From the NCBI GenBank assembly GCA_943704495.1, contig CALSCR010003206.1, positions 1-27,350 on the forward strand: a DNA stretch of 27,350 nt, read 5' to 3'. Position numbers and translations under genes: made by a program. Within the stretch, counting starts at the first letter, position 1; each line of letters begins with the position of its first letter. The DNA comes from Pigoraptor chileana (taxonomy: Eukaryota; Opisthokonta; Filasterea). Below are positions 25,503 through 27,350 of the stretch, piece by piece. The notes below the pieces were generated by a model, which worked only from the letters and a program-made list of their open reading frames with translations, was not told where the DNA came from and made no database searches.

Positions 25503-26652
25503 AGCGTGTGTCCGTGGTGTCCACGGATTTTTTCTGTTACTTACCTTAATAGTTTATGAACATTGCATCAACTATGATACTTGAGATAACTGGACGGCCG
25601 GATGAGCTGAAAACATCAGAATTAGATCCACTTTTGGCCCATGTTTGGAACTTGATGAAGCCACACATCATTTGAGCCTCGCTTCAAAAAAAGGGAGGCA
25701 TTTTTTAAGGCAATATAACGTGGGCTTTTGTTCAAACTTCTCACATCTTCGAGCTATCGTAATATCTCTGACGCATATACAGACCAAGAGAGCTACACTT
25801 CAAAAGTATTTTCAGAAATGGGGCTCATGCAGTATTTCGGTCTCTCTTTGAGCAAAGTGTGCGAACCCTCAAGAAGCATAATCTTGCCGATCTACAGGCT
25901 GTAGCACTTGACACAACAAGCACAAAGTGTCTTTTTGGTGTAAGGGAAGGCCAAGGTCATTGTCCAACTGATCGTGGCAGGTCCGGTTCAAAGGTATCAA
26001 TCCTTTCATCAGCAAATGGTGCAGCCCTTGGTATTCACGTAGCACGGGGCAATACTCACGACTGTAAGATAGTAAATGCCGTACGACATCTTACTTTCAA
26101 GTCATTTGCTCTTTGTTGCAGACTCTGGTTATGACAGCCAGATAGTCAGAGAGTTTGTAGAAATAGACGCTATACTCCTATGATTACCTATAGAATTAGG
26201 CGCAAAAATCCAAATCAAGTGAAGTTGCACATAACGAAAGAATCAGGCAGGATCCCAAATTCAGACAAGCCGAGCACAAATCGAAAGACTCAATCAGCGC
26301 CTGAAATCATATCGAGAGGTGAGATTGCGGACTGCCAAATCAATGGGTGTACTTCGCTCTACTTTTGGATAATGTGCGTTTTATGTTGAAAGTAATGTCC
26401 GACATTAGACTGGATTGAGTGCATGACGTCGGATAAAGCTTTGATATTGGTATCTCGGACAGCCTCCACGGTAAATAGGAAACAAAAAAAACAAGATTGT
26501 AATTATGATTTTTCACCCTAGGGCTACCTATGCCAAATTTTTTATCATTTGTGCAAAGTTCAAATGTTGTATAACATAGTTCTATTCAAGCCTATGTAAT
26601 AAACATATATAAAAAAATCCATGGACACCGTCGCGCGCGGCGGACACGCGCT
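25503..26652 (+). mobile_element. IS5/IS4-like (DDE) DNA transposon, 1150 bp, inactive
   Basis: Ends are inverted repeats: left AGCGTGTGTCCGTGGTGTCC, then ACGGATTTTTT; right, read inward, AGCGCGTGTCCGCCGCGCGC, then GACGGTGTCCATGGATTTTTT. The left end lacks about ten bases of the GC block. The flanks GTCTA and GTCTC may be a 4-base target duplication plus one unmatched base. Inside lies a broken transposase. The 192-bp element at 7888 and solo ends at 5662, 6251 and 17091 belong to the same family. Confidence 0.78.
25645..26391 (+). pseudogene. Broken IS5/IS4-like transposase
   Basis: Family pattern: VALDTTSTK with the first Asp, then PTDRGRSGSKVSILSSANGA and GIHVARGNTHD (the conserved PTDRGR...K...NTHD block), then FADSGYDSQIVREF with the second Asp, then AQIERLNQRLKSYREVRLR with the expected Glu. 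These pieces lie in different frames: one shift in the GGGG near 25820 (before GAHAVFRSLFEQSV), one near 26115 (before FADSGYDS), and stops and a further shift between 26179 and 26240; a TAA follows at about 26372. The upstream piece (QTKRATLQKYFQKW) fits the usual N-terminal helix. No active enzyme can be made. Confidence 0.8.
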
Positions 26653-26918
26653 GTCTCTCACAGATCAACTGCAAAAATGTCGTTGACGGAGCAATGTTTG
26701 ACACGCCGACCAATGCGTCGATATGAGGTACACATTTGCCACAGAATTGCACCAAGCATGCCCAATACCAAACAAAACAATAAACGAGATGTGCATGGGC
26801 AAATTATTTTAGAATTTGTCCGCATCCTCTCTTGCTCTGATTCCATAGGAGATCAGGCTCCGAATGATGCTAGGCTTTATTGCATACCTTGTCTCAGTAC
26901 GCAATGCATGAGAACGCC
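26653..26918. other. Subtelomeric spacer, no gene seen
   Basis: A 95-codon plus frame from 26677 has no recognisable feature and runs into receptor-kinase debris in the wrong frame, so I do not call it a gene. Confidence 0.4.
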
Positions 26919-26978
26919 GCAGACAGTTGGAAGCACATGCGCTGACAGTTTCGGAAGCTCTTAGAGACATTGAAGCAA
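26919..26978 (+). pseudogene. Fragment of receptor kinase C-terminal tail
   Basis: Matches 17911-17970 of gene 1 (GACAGT(C/T)GGAA, CATATGCGCTGACGGTT against CACATGCGCTGACAGTT, and AGAGACATTGAAGC). It corresponds to the tail around [15 protein letters not shown], with small changes that break the frame. Confidence 0.65.
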
Positions 26979-27189
26979 GGCTCGAGCAAAGCGACACAAT
27001 GAGGTTTGAGTTTGTCCAGAAATCCGTCTGATCGGCAGTTAGAAACACCAAGAAATACCCGAGCAATACCAGAGCAGCGTCGCCAGCAGCGGTCACAATG
27101 GCAGTACGCCCAGCACGCGCCCAGTGGCCGCGCGTTTGGCCAACGAATTACATGCCAATAATGTCTGGTCGCACTCAAAGTCGCTGCGT

Positions 27190-27238
27190 GGAGCCAAGCC
27201 GTACCCCGGACTCGAGAACTATGCGGTATCAAGTAAGT
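27190..27238 (+). pseudogene. Fragment of receptor kinase exon with its donor site
   Basis: GGAGCCAAGCC(G)TACCCCGG onward matches 17530-17578 almost base for base: it codes [14 protein letters not shown] and keeps the donor GTAAGT. The preceding kinase sequence is replaced, apart from a possible VWS. It lies after the tail fragment, so the order is scrambled relative to a whole gene. Confidence 0.75.
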
Positions 27239-27274
27239 CATGTGCAATTTGCTTTTTCTTTGTTGATACAGGTC

Positions 27275-27350
27275 GGTTAGGGTTAGGGTTAGGGTTAGGG
27301 TTAGGGTTAGGGTTAGGGTTAGGGTTAGGGTTAGGGTTAGGGTTAGGGTT
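27275..27350 (+). repeat. Telomere, (TTAGGG)n
   Basis: About 12.5 uninterrupted copies of the six-base repeat run to the window's end, G-rich strand 5' to 3' outward, as at a right chromosome end. TTAGGG is the animal, fungal and holozoan type. Confidence 0.95.

Overview
The window is eukaryotic nuclear DNA running into a chromosome end: the last 76 bases are a TTAGGG array reading toward the right edge. The genes have many short GT-AG introns (about 80-140 bp), the standard stop codons, and two receptor tyrosine kinases with the animal-type HRDLAARN catalytic loop. Together these suggest a unicellular holozoan (choanoflagellate, filasterean or ichthyosporean grade). I cannot fix the species.

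Layout. 1-897 (minus): start of a secreted protein that runs off the left edge. 1730-3460 (plus): secreted LVIVD-type beta-propeller protein, one intron. 4084-5117 (minus): a second secreted protein with a similar signal-peptide/coiled-coil front, one intron, and an in-frame TGA. 5118-6400: repeats, terminal-inverted-repeat relics and an antisense fragment of a receptor-kinase tail. 6409-7143: caspase/metacaspase-like (C14) protein. 7314-7835: unknown protein. 7888-8079: short non-autonomous DNA transposon. 8261-9232: decayed armadillo-repeat gene.

The centre (about 9400-24872) holds two tandem paralogous receptor tyrosine kinases built as signal peptide, LRR, EGF-like, two FN3-like domains, TM, and tyrosine kinase. 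From splice phases I reconstruct 33 exons coding 1700 aa for the first and 18 exons coding 1110 aa for the second; both sums are exact multiples of three. The duplication includes the upstream region with a short conserved uORF. The first gene has 22 LRR exons and 8 EGF-like repeats in one exon; the second has 7 and 3. Almost every LRR exon is 72 nt with phase-2 introns, and the introns are nearly as alike as the exons. Differences between copies concentrate in the codons on either side of each intron, which are the concave-face positions of the LRR beta strand. The ectodomain and TM segments are near copies, but the kinase domains are clearly different, with different intron positions, so one ectodomain type has been joined to two kinases.

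24873-27350 is subtelomeric: a 1.15-kb IS5/IS4-like DNA transposon with broken transposase (parent family of the short element at 7888), scattered fragments of the same receptor-kinase family, and the telomere, which begins a few bases beyond a truncated kinase exon.

Functionally the window looks like a subtelomeric nursery of secreted and receptor genes. The LRR-EGF-FN3 kinases would bind something outside the cell through a copy-number-variable LRR face and signal through cytoplasmic tyrosine phosphorylation. Exon structures are inferred from sequence alone, without transcripts.
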